Of a stretch of DNA of 64,000 nt, positions 38,610-50,469 are shown piece after piece; position 1 is the first letter of the stretch; the number at the start of each line of letters is the position of its first letter. Source of the DNA: Serinus canaria (taxonomy: Eukaryota; Chordata; Aves; Passeriformes; Fringillidae); NCBI RefSeq assembly GCF_022539315.1, contig NC_066333.1:4030001-4094000 (forward strand). Reading direction: 5' to 3'. Below the pieces are notes generated by a model. That model was not told the origin of the DNA, ran no database searches, and saw only the letters and a list, made by a program, of their open reading frames with translations. The translations under genes were made by a program, and so were the position numbers.

Positions 38610-39270
38610 CATCCCAGGCCTCATCCCAGACTCATTCCCAGCCTCCACCAAGCTTCATTCCATGCCTAAGCCCAGCGTTCCAAGCTGCACCACAGCTTCC
38701 ATCCCTGCCTATTCGCAGCCCATCTGAGACTATCCGCTTTATCTAAATCCATCCAGCCTATCCAAGCTTCATCCACAGCCTGTCTCCCATCGTTCCATCC
38801 CTGCCTCATCCAGCCTCAGCCAGCCTCATCCCAGCCTCCATCCCAGCCTCATCCCATCCTCCATCCCTGCCTCATCCCATCCTCCATCCTGCATCATCCA
38901 GGCCTCATCCCCAGCATCCATCCCAGCTCTCCATCCCTGCCTCATCCAAGCACTCCCAGCTTTCATCCAGCTTCATCCCTGCTCTCCCTGCCCCCAATCT
39001 GAGACTATCCAGCTTTCTATCTCAAATTCATCAAGCCTCATCCAGCATCCATCCAAGATTCCACATCTAGCCTCTATCCCAGTGCCATCCCAGCCTCCAT
39101 TCCTACTCCATCCCAGCCTCCCATCCCGCCTCATCCCATCTCAACCCTGCCTCATTCCCATCTCCATCCAATCCTCCATCCAGCCTCAATCCCATCACTC
39201 CATCCCAGCTCCCATCCCATCCTCCATCCCACCACCCCATCATCATCCATATTCCATCCAGCCTCCAAGG
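38610..39270. repeat. Degenerate CATCC/AGCCT minisatellite with about 275-bp higher-order period
   Basis: The plus strand is made of variable short units such as 'catcccagcct', 'catccctgcct' and 'catcccatcct', so it is C/T-rich and G-poor. 'atctgagactatcc' followed by an A/G and 'gcttt' occurs at 38722 and 38997, and its flanks align as well, giving two longer copies about 275 bp apart. Plus-strand frames are Pro/Ser/Ile-rich and reflect the repeat only. The complementary strand is rich in GGATG and GGCTGGGATG. Confidence 0.88.
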
Positions 39271-40732
39271 GACTGCTGGTCCACGCTGTGTGTACCTTGA
39301 TTAAATCACAGGAGGACACAATTCTCCCACCACCTCAGGGCTGACTGGGAGCAGGCTCAGCATAATCTCTGAAGGATTTTCTTCCCCACTCAGAGAGACA
39401 TCCTGATGGGTTTAAACTTTCTTTTTCAGCTTGCAAACCCTCCCCCAGGAGGGCAGGCCCCTGCCAGCCCCACCATGTGGCTCCTGCACCCCTGGCAGGG
39501 CAGGGAGAGCAGAGCAGATTTATTCAGCCAGGTGTGAAGGTCAGCCACCTGCCTGCCCAGACATTTGGGAACAACATTAAATACAGCAGCCACACTCAGC
39601 ATGCACAGGCCCCAGAAGAAATTCTGGCTGTAGCAGCCAGCAAAGCAAAAAGCACCGAGAAAACTGAGTTGTATCTTCATTCTTCACCTTGAAACTCTCT
39701 GTAAGAAGCAAAAGTTGTTTTTAATAGAAATTATTAACCTTTAGAACAACTGACTTATAGATGTCAGAGATCCTCTAATTCTACAGTTTTAAAATCAATC
39801 CTGCCAGACTTCCTAAAAATCCTGTGTAAAAAAAGGCAATACCACTCAAGTTTTCCATTACAAATGGCAGCTACAAAGAGCTTTTCCATCTCTTTTCCCC
39901 CTGGCTACTCCTTGACTACAAGAAAATAAAGTGTCCCGTGACAGAGGCTGAGGAGGCTCAGAGACCACAGACTTCCCATGCCCTTGTGTCCCTACACTAT
40001 TTTTTTGTTTGTATTTGTAAAAATTTTTTGTAAAAAAAATATTGCATTTGTAAAAAAAGTGATGGAGACACCCACCAGCTTTCTACAAAGGTACCACAGT
40101 GTCCTTGAATTATAGAACTGTGAGTAGTTAATTTTCTCCTGGCACTGGTTGCTCCTGTTATTTCCTTCAACATGGTCTTGTTCCTTCTTGATTCTTCTCC
40201 CCACAAAAGTCCACTTGAATTTAGGCTGCCTCCAATGGTCCCCAAGGCCTCAAACATGGGGGACATCAAACCCTGATCTCCCCTTCTTTCTTTTTCCTGG
40301 AAAACAGAGGCTCCCACAAGTTCCTGTGTAGCCAGGAGAATTACCAGGTCCTGCTTTCTAATGGAAAACACATGAGCTGATATTTTTACATCCCCAAGAT
40401 GTGAGTTCATGCTGTAGTTTCCCCTCAACTAAACCCATGGACTCTTTTACCTGGCCAGCTATTTTTACAGAGCTTTTCAGAAATCTGTTACCTTTTAAAG
40501 CTCTTGTCAGTTAAATTGCATTGAAATTGGCCAATTCTTCAAACTTTAACAAGAGCAGTCTGACAGCTGGGCTGCAGGCATCTCATATTCCCACAGCCCT
40601 TGTTCTCTCCAGAAAAGAAGTTCACAAAGCCCAACAAACAACCTCCCTCCTGCCAGCCAGCCTGACAAGGATGGTGCCTGTGGGATTAACAGCCCCCAGG
40701 CCAGGATGCCCTGGAACATGGGAAAAGGTCCA
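39271..40732. other. Unannotated unique DNA
   Basis: No gene is recognised. AT-rich DNA at 39700-39860 and T/A runs at about 40000-40060 are the only low-complexity parts. Confidence 0.5.
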
Positions 40733-40752
40733 GGGTTAGGGTTTGGGTTAGG
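40733..40752 (+). repeat. Telomere-like TTAGGG block (very short)
   Basis: 'gggttagggtttgggttagg' contains three TTAGGG-type units, the middle one with an extra T. It stands alone in unique DNA. Blocks this short can arise by double-strand-break repair involving telomerase or by chance. Confidence 0.7.
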
Positions 40753-43700
40753 AAAGTTTCTTTTTGGATAAAGGAAGGTGACATGAAGGGCAATCAAATG
40801 TAGTTAAATCACACCTCCCCTCTCTTGAAACATCCCAGTGTAGATTCACAAACTCACTGAGATGTTTTTGATGAATTTTGATTCCTTCCCTCCAAACTCT
40901 CCATCTGTGGTCAGGGGAAACCCCCACACAAATCCCACTTTGCACTGCATAATTCAAGGTTCCTTTTCTGAACAGGGTCAGCATCCCCCCAGGCTGTCTG
41001 CACCCCTCAGTTCCCCACCAACATCCTGCTCCTCTTGCTTCTCTCTGATCTTAAAAATCATAAGAGTTTTCTCCCCATCTTGGTCTGGATCAATTTCTCT
41101 CATTTTTTTTTCCAGGGGTTTTCAAATATTGGACAGCACAAGACAAAAATTTTTTTTTTATCTTTCTAGCCAGAAAGAAATAATTTCACCTAGATGGCTG
41201 CAGTGAACACTCTGCAATAACAAGAAGCTTTTCTAGAAGGGGAAATCAGTGGTGGTACCAACAGGGAGTGATGCTGGTTTATATCAGATGTAATCTCTCA
41301 GCAACAGGAGGAAAAACACTTGCAGAAAAATGCTGTTTGTCATTGGCCACTGTGGTGGGGCACCCAATTACACTGCTTCCATTTCAGATCCAGGGACCCA
41401 GCCCAGAGGAGAAGTCCCACAGCTGCAATAAACACATTGAGGCAGGGGCCAGCCAGCAGGAATTAGAGTTTGTCTGTGCCATAGGACAGGGCACAAACTC
41501 TGGCCTGTCTGCCTCAGATCCTTTGGGCCTCCTTGGAGAAATGCTGAGGCTTTTGATAGTCCAGGGAGGTGCACACAGAGCAGACAGGTCAAAGGGAGGG
41601 AGAAGCATCATTTGTTCAGAAAACTGAGTCAGCACATCAAATCCTGTCTGGAGCCAAAGGAAATCTGACCTAAAGACTAAGTCTCTTCTGAATCCTACTG
41701 GGCCACTGGTCTATGAAATCTTATTTTCTTCTTTTTTTCTCTGTGTTTAACTCAGTCAGGGCCTGCCTGGCAGGGAGCTGGTGCAGCACAGAGGCTGGGC
41801 ATGCACTGGGCACCCTCAGGAGACCCATTCTGACCCACCCTGCCTCCATTCTCAACCCCCCCAGTGGTTATTCCTCCTCTTCGACTCCATTGCTCCCCCA
41901 CCTGCCAATATGACCAATTCTCTTCCCTAACTGTCATTCCCATTGGTTTTGCCAGCCTTCTCCCCCTGCTCCAGCCTTGCTGTCAGCTGCAAGAGTTGGG
42001 TTTGCCAGGGACAAGTTTCCCTTGCTTGCTCACAGAGCCAGGTGGCCAGAAAGGCCCAGCCAGTGCCAGTCTGGGCACAGGACACAGGTGACATCACCCT
42101 GCTGGTTTCATCAGCACCTCTCCCCCATCAGCACACTTCCCTTCCTCCCAGAGCTCCCAAAATGGGGATTTTGGTGTTGAATCCAGTTCTGCTTTAGGAA
42201 GCCCTTGCTGCTGTAGGCACATAATGGAGTGATTTGTGGGTTGCATAATATTAATTTCTTTCTTTTCTGCCAATTACTGTAAAACATTTGCAAAAACGTT
42301 TTTCCAATATTCAGCCAGCTGTACAGGTGATTGAAAATATACACCAACTACATCATGGGCAATATTTTCCTGTCAGTCATCAACCAATGTATTCAGAGAT
42401 GAATTCCCTTTTTCCTAGGCTAGCTTTAAGTCAGATTTAGTGACTGAAAACAACATTAGCCTTGTTGACTTCTTTTATCAGAACCCCTGTTGCTGGTGGG
42501 GAGACACATGCCAGACTTTCCTGAACAGTGAGACTGATTACACTTTAAAATCACCAGAACTGAGGGGAGAGCAGGGCAGGGGCAGTGGCAGCAATTTCTA
42601 TCTCTAGATTGGGCAGCAGTAGGGTCCAAGCCCTTTCCCCTGCTCCCGAGTTTGAGTCTGAATTTGAAATTCACCACTAATAGAGAGAACTCAGGTTCTG
42701 ATAACAACTCTCCTCTCCCACCACAGCCTCCAGCTCCCCCAGTGTGCCTTCAGACCACGAGAGAAATCCCAGTGAAAATCCTTTTCTTGCCTACTGCACA
42801 CTGTTTTCCTGATTCTTGATTTTGCAGAGCTTTTCTTGCATTTAAATCCATAACAATCCTTTTAAAAGCCCCCAAAGCCCAGGAATTTGCATTCCCAGAC
42901 TGTCCCCAGTACCAGTGACTGAGTGACCCCATCCCAAAGGGTGCAGCCACTCTGCAAACACATTCAGGGGCAAGATGTGAACTCGTGTGTCCTCAGCCAT
43001 GACCACCAGCCCCAGCATCATCTGTTTTTCTCCCTGACAAGCAATTCCACCTGGCTCTGCTCTCTGAAGGCAACACTTGCCTGCCCAGCAGTCCAAGCTG
43101 AGGTTCTGCTCACTAAGTCACAGCCACATCACATTTTTGTGCCTCCAGCACCTGCCAGCCTCTGTTTCCTGTGCTCTGAGCCCTTCCTGGGCAATGCAGA
43201 TGCAAACCAACACAGATCCAGCTCTGAAGAAGAGAAACACATTTGCACTTGGCTCCTAACCAGTAGCTTTTCCATTGAATTTCCCAGCTCTTTGTGATCA
43301 CCCTCTGCACCATTTCAGTCCCATCACATCCATCATCTGCCCAGCCCAAAGCAGGACAGTAACACTCTCCTGTGTGTTCCCAAATGTGGTCTGGAGCTGT
43401 ACATTGCAGCAGGCATCCCTCACCTGAGCCATGCTCCCTCTTCCTTGATAACCTCCCCATCCAGACGTGGCTTGCTGTGGGAATTTATCCTGGGAGAAGC
43501 TCTCCTCTGGCAGGTAAAGCTGCCCATGAATCCTCATTTGAATATAAACTGTAAAGGGAGAGAATTCTCCACCTTTAAACACAGGCAGTGGCCAAGAGGA
43601 GAAATCTCTCCAGCTGCAGCCCTGATTCCCCAGTTCCCCACCTGGCCTGGTGCTGCCTCTTCACTCCTGAGCCACCAACATTTTGCTAGAGCCACATTCT

Positions 43701-44168
43701 GACAGGCAAGGCAGCAGATCCACATCCCTGTGAAGACCAAGGCAGGTCAATTGTACCCCAGCCTGCTTCAGGTCGTTCCAGATGCCAACCAGGGGTGAGG
43801 AAACCTTCTGCTTTGTCTTCTCCAGGATGCTGCAGTTACCCCCTGCAAGTCTCCAGCATCCTGCAAGTCCTCAGCTACCTCAGGTCTTCTGGTTTTGACC
43901 TAAATACAAACTCTGCAGCAGATGCACAGCCTGTGATCTCTCCAAGGAGGTACCTGGTGCTCTCAGTGCTTCTTCAGTGTTCAAGACAGTAAAGAAAAGT
44001 TGTCAGTGTTGTTGAGTCAGACCAGAAGTATCATCCTGGACAGATCCCTGGGAGAAACAGGGGATCCAGAGGGTCTGATTCATATCTAAGTCTCAACTTC
44101 ATGGCAGCCACCTTCCCCCAGCAGGCACCTGGGGGTACCTGTGCCCACCACCCTGAGCTCCTGAGGGT
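40753..44168. other. Unannotated unique DNA (3.4 kb)
   Basis: No supported gene, RNA or repeat. T-rich runs lie at 41103-41113 and 41150-41160. Overlapping frames of up to 124 codons show no recognised domain. Confidence 0.5.
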
Positions 44169-44391
44169 AGATTTAGCTGGATATTAAGAAATTCTGCCCT
44201 GTGAGGGTGGGCAGGCCCTGGCACAGGGTGCCCAGAGAAGCTGTGGCTGCCCCTGGATCCCTGGAAATGTCCAAGGCCAGGCTGGACAGGGCTTGGAGCA
44301 CCCTGGGATGGTTGGCAGTGTCCCTGCCCGTGGCAGGGGGTGGGATGAGATGGGCTTTAGGTCCCTTCCAACCCAAATGGTCTGGGATTCC
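44169..44391 (+). mobile_element. CR1 LINE 3' fragment
   Basis: Plus-strand CR1: 'tagctggatattaagaaatt', 'gtgagggtgggcaggccctg', 'cagagaagctgtggctgccc', 'aaggccaggctggacaggg', 'ggcagtgtccctgcccgtgg' and 'ggtcccttccaacccaaatg', then 'gggattcctg' at the 3' tip. It is well preserved and so relatively young. Confidence 0.93.
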
Positions 44392-45375
44392 TGAGGGATG
44401 CCTTTCTTTAGCACTGTGTGAACCTCCTGCCATGCTTTTGCCCCTCTCAGACACCTGCTGGGCAGGAGAGCTCTCTCACTGCACTGCTAAAGCATCAGGA
44501 GAGAAACCAACTCACTCAACAACTTAAATACCCTCAGGCCTTGCCTGTGCCTGGACAGTCCCTCCTGCCACCAGTGCTCAGCAGTGACACAGAGCAGACC
44601 TGGCTCTGCAGAGCACAGCAGCCTGCTGCCAGCAACAGGGTGTTGTGCTGCACACAAGTAATGAGAAAACTGGGAATAGGGTGGAGGAGAAGGGATTATT
44701 AGATAATAAATTATCAATGCACCAAAAACTGCTCTGTACATATTTCCCCCCCCTTACAGCTTCCCTAATATCCTGGGAAAGTGACAATTACACAATTCAA
44801 GGAGGTTAACTTTATTAAATTCCTTTTTTATTGCTTTGCTTTTAATAGATGGTTGAGATAAAGCATCTGATTAGAGGAAGGTCACAAAATAAAATATTTA
44901 ATACTCATGGAAAGAACAATTCATCCTCCCCTCTGCATGCAGCAGCAGCACAGAGGCAGAGGGTCCTGGTGCAAAGGCTGCTCTGCAGAGACCACGAGGG
45001 AGAGCCCAGAAAAGGCCAAAGATTTTCAAAACTAAGATGGGAATGAGAGGGTAAGGCTCACTTTTGCCAATATCAAATAATGGATACCAAGAGGTGCATT
45101 TTCCACAGGTTACACTCACTCCTGGGCTCTGACTTAAATATTACAGGCTGGAAGACATCAGGAGAATCACATCCCCTCTGCTGGATGGGTGCTGCAGCAT
45201 GTGCCCCTCCAGCCACAAGCACCACTCCAGTTCTGCAGGGAGCACCATGGCAGCAAAACTGAAGCAGCCTCTGCAGCCCCCAGTAACCTGCTGCATGTGC
45301 AAAACCCTGCCTGAAGGCTGATCTTCCATGAAGAAACTATTCCAAACGTGGCTCACTGAGCACTGATGGCACACG
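44392..45375. other. Unannotated unique DNA
   Basis: Unique sequence between two plus-strand CR1 copies. A C-run at 44747-44754 is the only simple sequence. No gene was found. Confidence 0.5.
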
Positions 45376-46018
45376 AGGAGCTGATGGGCTGGGTTGAGCT
45401 GTTGCCCTGGTGGCCAGGAAGGCCAAGGGCTCCTGGCCTGGGTCAGGAATGGAGTGGCCAGCAGGAGCAGGGAGCTCATTCTGCACCTGTACCTGGCACT
45501 GGTGAGGGCACACCCGGAGTGCTGTGCCCAGCTCTGGCCCCTGAAGGACCTTGAGGGGCTGGAGCCCATCCAGAGGGGGCAACGAGGCTGGAGAGGGGCT
45601 GGGAGCACAAACCCTGTGAGGAACCCCTGAGGGAGCTGGGGGTGCTCAGCCTGGAGAAAAGGAGACTCAGGGCTGCCCCCATCCCTCTCACAGCTCCTGA
45701 AAGGTGCCTGTGCTCAGCTGGGGCTGGGCTCTGTCTGCAGCAGCACTGACACAACCAGAGCTCACAGCCTCAGGCTGCACCAGGGGAAATACAGGCTGGA
45801 GATTGGGAAAAAGTTCTTTCCAGAGAGAGTGATAAAGTTGTGGAATGGCTGCCCAGGGAGGTGGTGGAGTCCCCATCCCTGGGGGTGTTTAACAAAGCCT
45901 GGATGTGGCACTGGGTGCCAGGGGTGAGTTGAGGGCTTGGGGATGGGTTGGACTCAATGATCTTGGAGGTCTCTTCCAACCCAGTGATTCTGGGAATTCT
46001 GGGAATTCTGGGAATTCT
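45376..46018 (+). mobile_element. CR1 LINE, longest copy, with ORF2 C-terminal remnant
   Basis: About 640 bp. The 5' half translates in one plus frame (about 45394-45630) into the C-terminal part of CR1 ORF2, with the typical order VASRSRE, LALVRAHPE, then a [12 protein letters not shown] stretch. A deletion then breaks the frame and the copy is inactive. The 3' UTR follows ('aggctggagattgggaaaaa', 'ggctgcccagggaggtggtg', 'ggactcaatgatcttggagg'). The 3' tip is three perfect 'gggaattct' units at about 45989-46017, the repeated terminal unit used for CR1 template recognition. CR1 ORF2 encodes endonuclease and reverse transcriptase; only its tail survives. Confidence 0.93.
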
Positions 46019-48624
46019 GCCAGGCACTCAGGGCAGGGCCCTGGAGCTCCCTTGCAGTGACACACATCCTTGCTCCCCACACAGCTGGAGCTTTGTTAAA
46101 AGCTCCTCTGTGGAACTGACTCTCCATGCACCTTGGCACCTCCTGACTCCCTTGGTTCTCCCAAGCCAGGATTTCCTTGGGCAGAGCAAGCCCAAGAACT
46201 TCAGAGTGCAGGTGGATGGTGGGTAATGGGGGCTTTAATGAGACAGAGTGTTCTTGCACATCCTGAGGTAAGAGGCCAGTGCCCTGCACAGGGCCACTGT
46301 TGAGCCACAAGGATTAATAATAATGGTTTCTAAATGCTCCTGTGTGGCAGAGAGAAACTCTTTTCCATATTCACCTTGCAGTGTCCTGTGAGGCAAGGAA
46401 AACAAAGTATGTGAATTGCTAACTCCACTGCAGGTGAGAAATAATAGCTGCCAGCTCTCAAAGCCACTGTCTAATTACTCCTTAGTAACAGTCCTACAAG
46501 CCCAGCAGGTACTTTTATTCCCCAAAGCAAAAAAAAAAGAAAGTAAATTAAAAAATCTGTATGGCAGGGTTCATGAAGTTGGGTCAAGGCTTGGCCTAAA
46601 GTCCAGGTAGGCACTTACCTTTCTCATGTGCAGCATCCAACCCAGGCCTGCATGGCCAAAAGCACAGCCAGCATTCCCAGCTGGGGGAGTGATGCACAGA
46701 GGGATTTCCTGAGGGTTTCAACTCAGCATTTTCAGTCCTTGCACTGCTGTTTCCTGCTCCTGGGGAAAGGGCTGTGGCTGTCCCTGATGTGTTACTGGGA
46801 GCACTGGGTGATCAACCAGTTTGAGCCAGAAAGCATTGCTGATTCACACAGCAAATGGCTGAGAGGAAATAAAGTTTCTTTTTTAGCACTGGACCCTGCA
46901 TGGCTCAGCTGGATCAAATCAGCAGGCTGGAGATGGATGATGATGGGAATCACTTCTGAGCTACAAAGGTACCACAATGACAGAAATTAATAGAGTCCTC
47001 AGACTCAAAACACCAGGGCATGTGTTTTAATTTAGAAGGACTGAAAGTAAAAAATCATCTCACTGTCACATCTCCAGGTCAGCATTTCACTTATTAACTT
47101 CAGCTTTGGGCACAGGTAAAGGAGCCAAGCCATGCTCCATGCAGCTGCACAGGGGCTCTTTGGTTTTTAACATGTTCACTACAACACCACTGCTTGTGTG
47201 TCTGGAAGGGGCATCAAAAAAAAAACCTAACTTCCCTTAATAACCAGATTTAATCTCTTTAAGTTTTGTTGCAGTCACTTTCCCAGCGCCTCAGGCAAAA
47301 TTCAGTCTTAAAAGCACTGAGAAAGTGAACCATGGTAGTTAGATAATTTATTATTCCATAACTCTGGGCCCTAATCTCATTAGAGATTGTATCTAGGATT
47401 CACTTCCACATCAATTTATTTTTCTATTTTTACTTGAAAACATTCACAAAGAAATTAGGTTGTAAATGGGGAGATGGGGCATATCCTGCATTGTTCCTGC
47501 TGGGCTCCCAGATTGAAGTTGAATTCCACATTTCATGACCAAGAAACAACAGAAACAAGACCCAGATTAACAAATCACTCAGAGAACTTTGGAAATTTTA
47601 GCAGAAAACTTCCCACCTAGTGGGAAAACCCAGAGAAAATGTATCCAAACCCAAATTTGTCCTTCCCAGCCAACTCCAGCATCCCAATCTTCCCTTCTCC
47701 CAGCCAGCAGGTGAGTGCATCAGGTTTGACAGGTCATTTGCCCTGGCCCATGGCATGGGGGCCGTGCTGTCCCCCAGGGCTGCAGGAATCCATCACTGCA
47801 GCATTTGGAAATGGTGCCTTGCTGGCTCCTCACCCCGGGGTGATCCTACAGACAAGACATGATTTATTTGTTTAAAATAACTAGAGGTGCCTCTCAGAGC
47901 CTGTCAGGGAGCTGAAATAAATACCTGAGGTGCAATAAAGTGCAAATAGAAAGGGAAGGAAAAAAAAAAAAAGAAGAAGTAATTTCATGGCATATATTAA
48001 CATAGAATACAATTGTTAGGGCAGCATGGGTATAAACCAAGCCCCTTCATTTGCTCCATAGAGAGCCCATAACATTTATATTCTTTGTCTGCAAGCAGAA
48101 ATAATGGCTTGTTTTGGAAAGATTTTGCTCAATTTTTTTGGAGCATCAGCCTTTTCTATGAGAATGTCTAAGAGATTGAGTTGGAAGTTCTGAAAAATAA
48201 TAATTCCAGCTTCTTCTACCCCATATTTTCCAAAAGGAATGTTCCAATGTAATGCAAAAATATTTAATGACTTCAGCATCAGCACATGTGAAGGACTCCT
48301 TCTGTGGCCACGCAGTCCTGAAAGCCTTTCTACTCAAAGCATTGCTACATTTTAAAGAAAAATAAGTTTAAAAAAGACACTTACAGGAGGACAGCTGCTT
48401 CACTGCCACCAGATCTCTCAGTGCCTTCATTCATTGCTTCCCCTCTTGGAAAGCAGTTGCATGTCTAGCAAGCCTCCAGTGCATTTCCCCTGCCGGCCTT
48501 GGAAGGAGTTTTTGAGTTCTTGGGAGAGGGAGACAATAAACATTTCCTTCACTCACTCTTCTCTTCTCTCTCCACTCTCTCAGGAAGGTCATTGAGGGTG
48601 CCAAAAAGCTTCTGACTTTTACAG
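46019..48624. other. Unannotated unique DNA
   Basis: No gene is recognised. Short A-runs lie at 46530-46538, 47216-47225 and 47960-47973. AT-rich DNA at 47310-47460 may be a conserved noncoding stretch. Frames are all under about 120 codons. Confidence 0.5.
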
Positions 48625-49051
48625 TGAGTCCAGGGGAGGCACCAGGGGGATCAGAGGGATGGAGCAGCTCTGCTGGGAGGAGAGGCTGGGAGAGCTGGGG
48701 CTGTTCAGCCTGGACAAGAAAAGGCTTTGGGGTGACCTCAGTGTGGCCTTCCAGTACCTGAAGGAGCTCTGAGATGGAGAGAAACGACTTACAAGGGCCT
48801 GGAGTGACAGGACAAGGGGGAATGGCTTCAGATTGGCAGAGGGGAGGGTTAGCTGGGATATTTGGAAGGAATTCCCTCCCAGGGTGGGGAGACCCTGGCA
48901 CAGGGTGCCCAGAGAAGGTGTGGCTGCCCCTGGATCACTGGAAGTGTCCAAGGCCAGGCTGGACAGGGCTTGGAGCAGCCTGGGATGGTGGAAGGTGTCC
49001 CTGCCATGGAATGAGATGAGCTTTAAACTATTGGTGATTTTGTGGTTCTAA
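48625..49051 (+). mobile_element. CR1 LINE 3' fragment with ORF2 tail
   Basis: About 425 bp in plus orientation. The beginning still encodes the last recognisable ORF2 residues (WEERLGELGLFSLDKKRL) before a stop near 48770. The 3' UTR follows: 'gacaggacaagggggaatgg', 'agaccctggcacagggtgcc', 'aaggccaggctggacagggc' and 'atggtggaaggtgtccctgc'. The tip 'attttgtggttct' is a decayed terminal repeat. Confidence 0.92.
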
Positions 49052-50438
49052 TTCCACAGCCTGCTGTTCATGGGACACTGGGAGCATGGTGGTCATACCT
49101 GAACCCCTGCACCCTTGAATCCCTGGGTTTCTCCTCACAGCATCCTGAGCAAGGAAGAGCCAGGCTCTGGAAGGAGGTGGTGGCAGCACTTCCCAGAAAG
49201 GAGCAGGTAACCAGCACCTCCTTGGATAGCCATGCAAACTGTCCCTGGTGCCTCTGTCCCTCGTGCAGAGCACAGCCCCAGGAGGATCTGCTCCCTCCCA
49301 GAGTCTGCCTCTCTCTCCATGGGCTCCCTTTGCCAGTCTCCATGGAAGAGGACACATCCCATTTTCTGGACTGGCTGTCAGCACGGTGCTGTCTGCCTGA
49401 GTCACCATGAGAAATGGAGCAGAATCTCCTCTGCTGTGTGCAAGGCCCTTTGGCCTCCCTGGGTCTCACTGCTGAATTTCAGCCTGCTGGGACCTGCTGG
49501 GACACCTCTGGTGCTCCAGAGCCCAGGAGCTCTGGGTTATGGCAGCTGTGACCCCCCTGGATTGTGAGTGGTTACCAAAACTATACCCACAGTAATTACA
49601 AACTGGCATAAGTGAGAAACTGAGAGCAGAAATCTTTAAGAAGGTCCCTGGCTCTGTTTTCCCACCATCTCTGACCACATGCCCTATTTACCTCTAGCTG
49701 GGCACTGCTGTAAATGCACTCCTGCCATCTTACACATTTCTTTTTTAAAGGAATAGCTAAATCTGCATTTTCACAGGTCAGAAGAGTAGTTTGCCATGAA
49801 CACATTTAGGTGTCTGTTCATAACTACTGTACACAGCTGTGCCCTTTAAATTTACCAGCGGTTTAACTGGGACTTTGCAACCAGATTTCTCCAGCAAAGC
49901 TTCACCCACAGGCAGGACAGGCCTAGGCAAGAGTAGCTGCTTGGGCTGTTAACAGGACAGAAACAATGAGAAATTCTCTGAAAATCTGCTGTGAGAGTTC
50001 AGCTGGGTTATAACTAATCACTGCATTTCACTTTGCCATGGGAGTCACATTAATTATCACAAAATCAGAAAGGGCTTCATCCACCTCTCCTCTGAGTCAC
50101 CAGGAAAAATAATTAAAACTTATTATCTTCTATATTCTTCACTGGCTCTCTTCAAAATCTCATAACAGCCAGAAATCCAGATCAAAAAATATGACACTTT
50201 CCAATTTCCCTTGATTTAATTTCCTCAAGCTGACTAATTCAATTGCAATATTTTCCTGGTACCTCGAGTTCTGCTTTCTCACTCTCTTCCCATTGCTGAA
50301 ACCTGTTCCCTGCTCCTGCTCCCTAAGCCTAAATCTACACAGATGTTTCCAAATTTGTATTTGTTAGAGATTAATTACCATCATTCCCCAGTGGATCATT
50401 CCATAGGGATCAGATGTGCTATTTGCCATCAGAGATGG

Positions 50439-50440
<2 letters not shown>
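49052..50440. other. Unannotated unique DNA with one exon-like segment
   Basis: Mostly unique. At 49141-49206 an open 66-base segment is bounded by a pyrimidine-rich acceptor-like 'tttctcctcacag' and a donor-like 'caggtaacc'; no family match is known to me. AT-rich DNA at 49980-50240 is ORF-poor. Confidence 0.45.

Positions 50441-50468
<28 letters not shown>
50441..50468. repeat. (CA)14 microsatellite
   Basis: Uninterrupted CA dinucleotide repeat of 28 bp, probably polymorphic. Confidence 0.98.
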
Positions 50469-50469
<1 letters not shown>

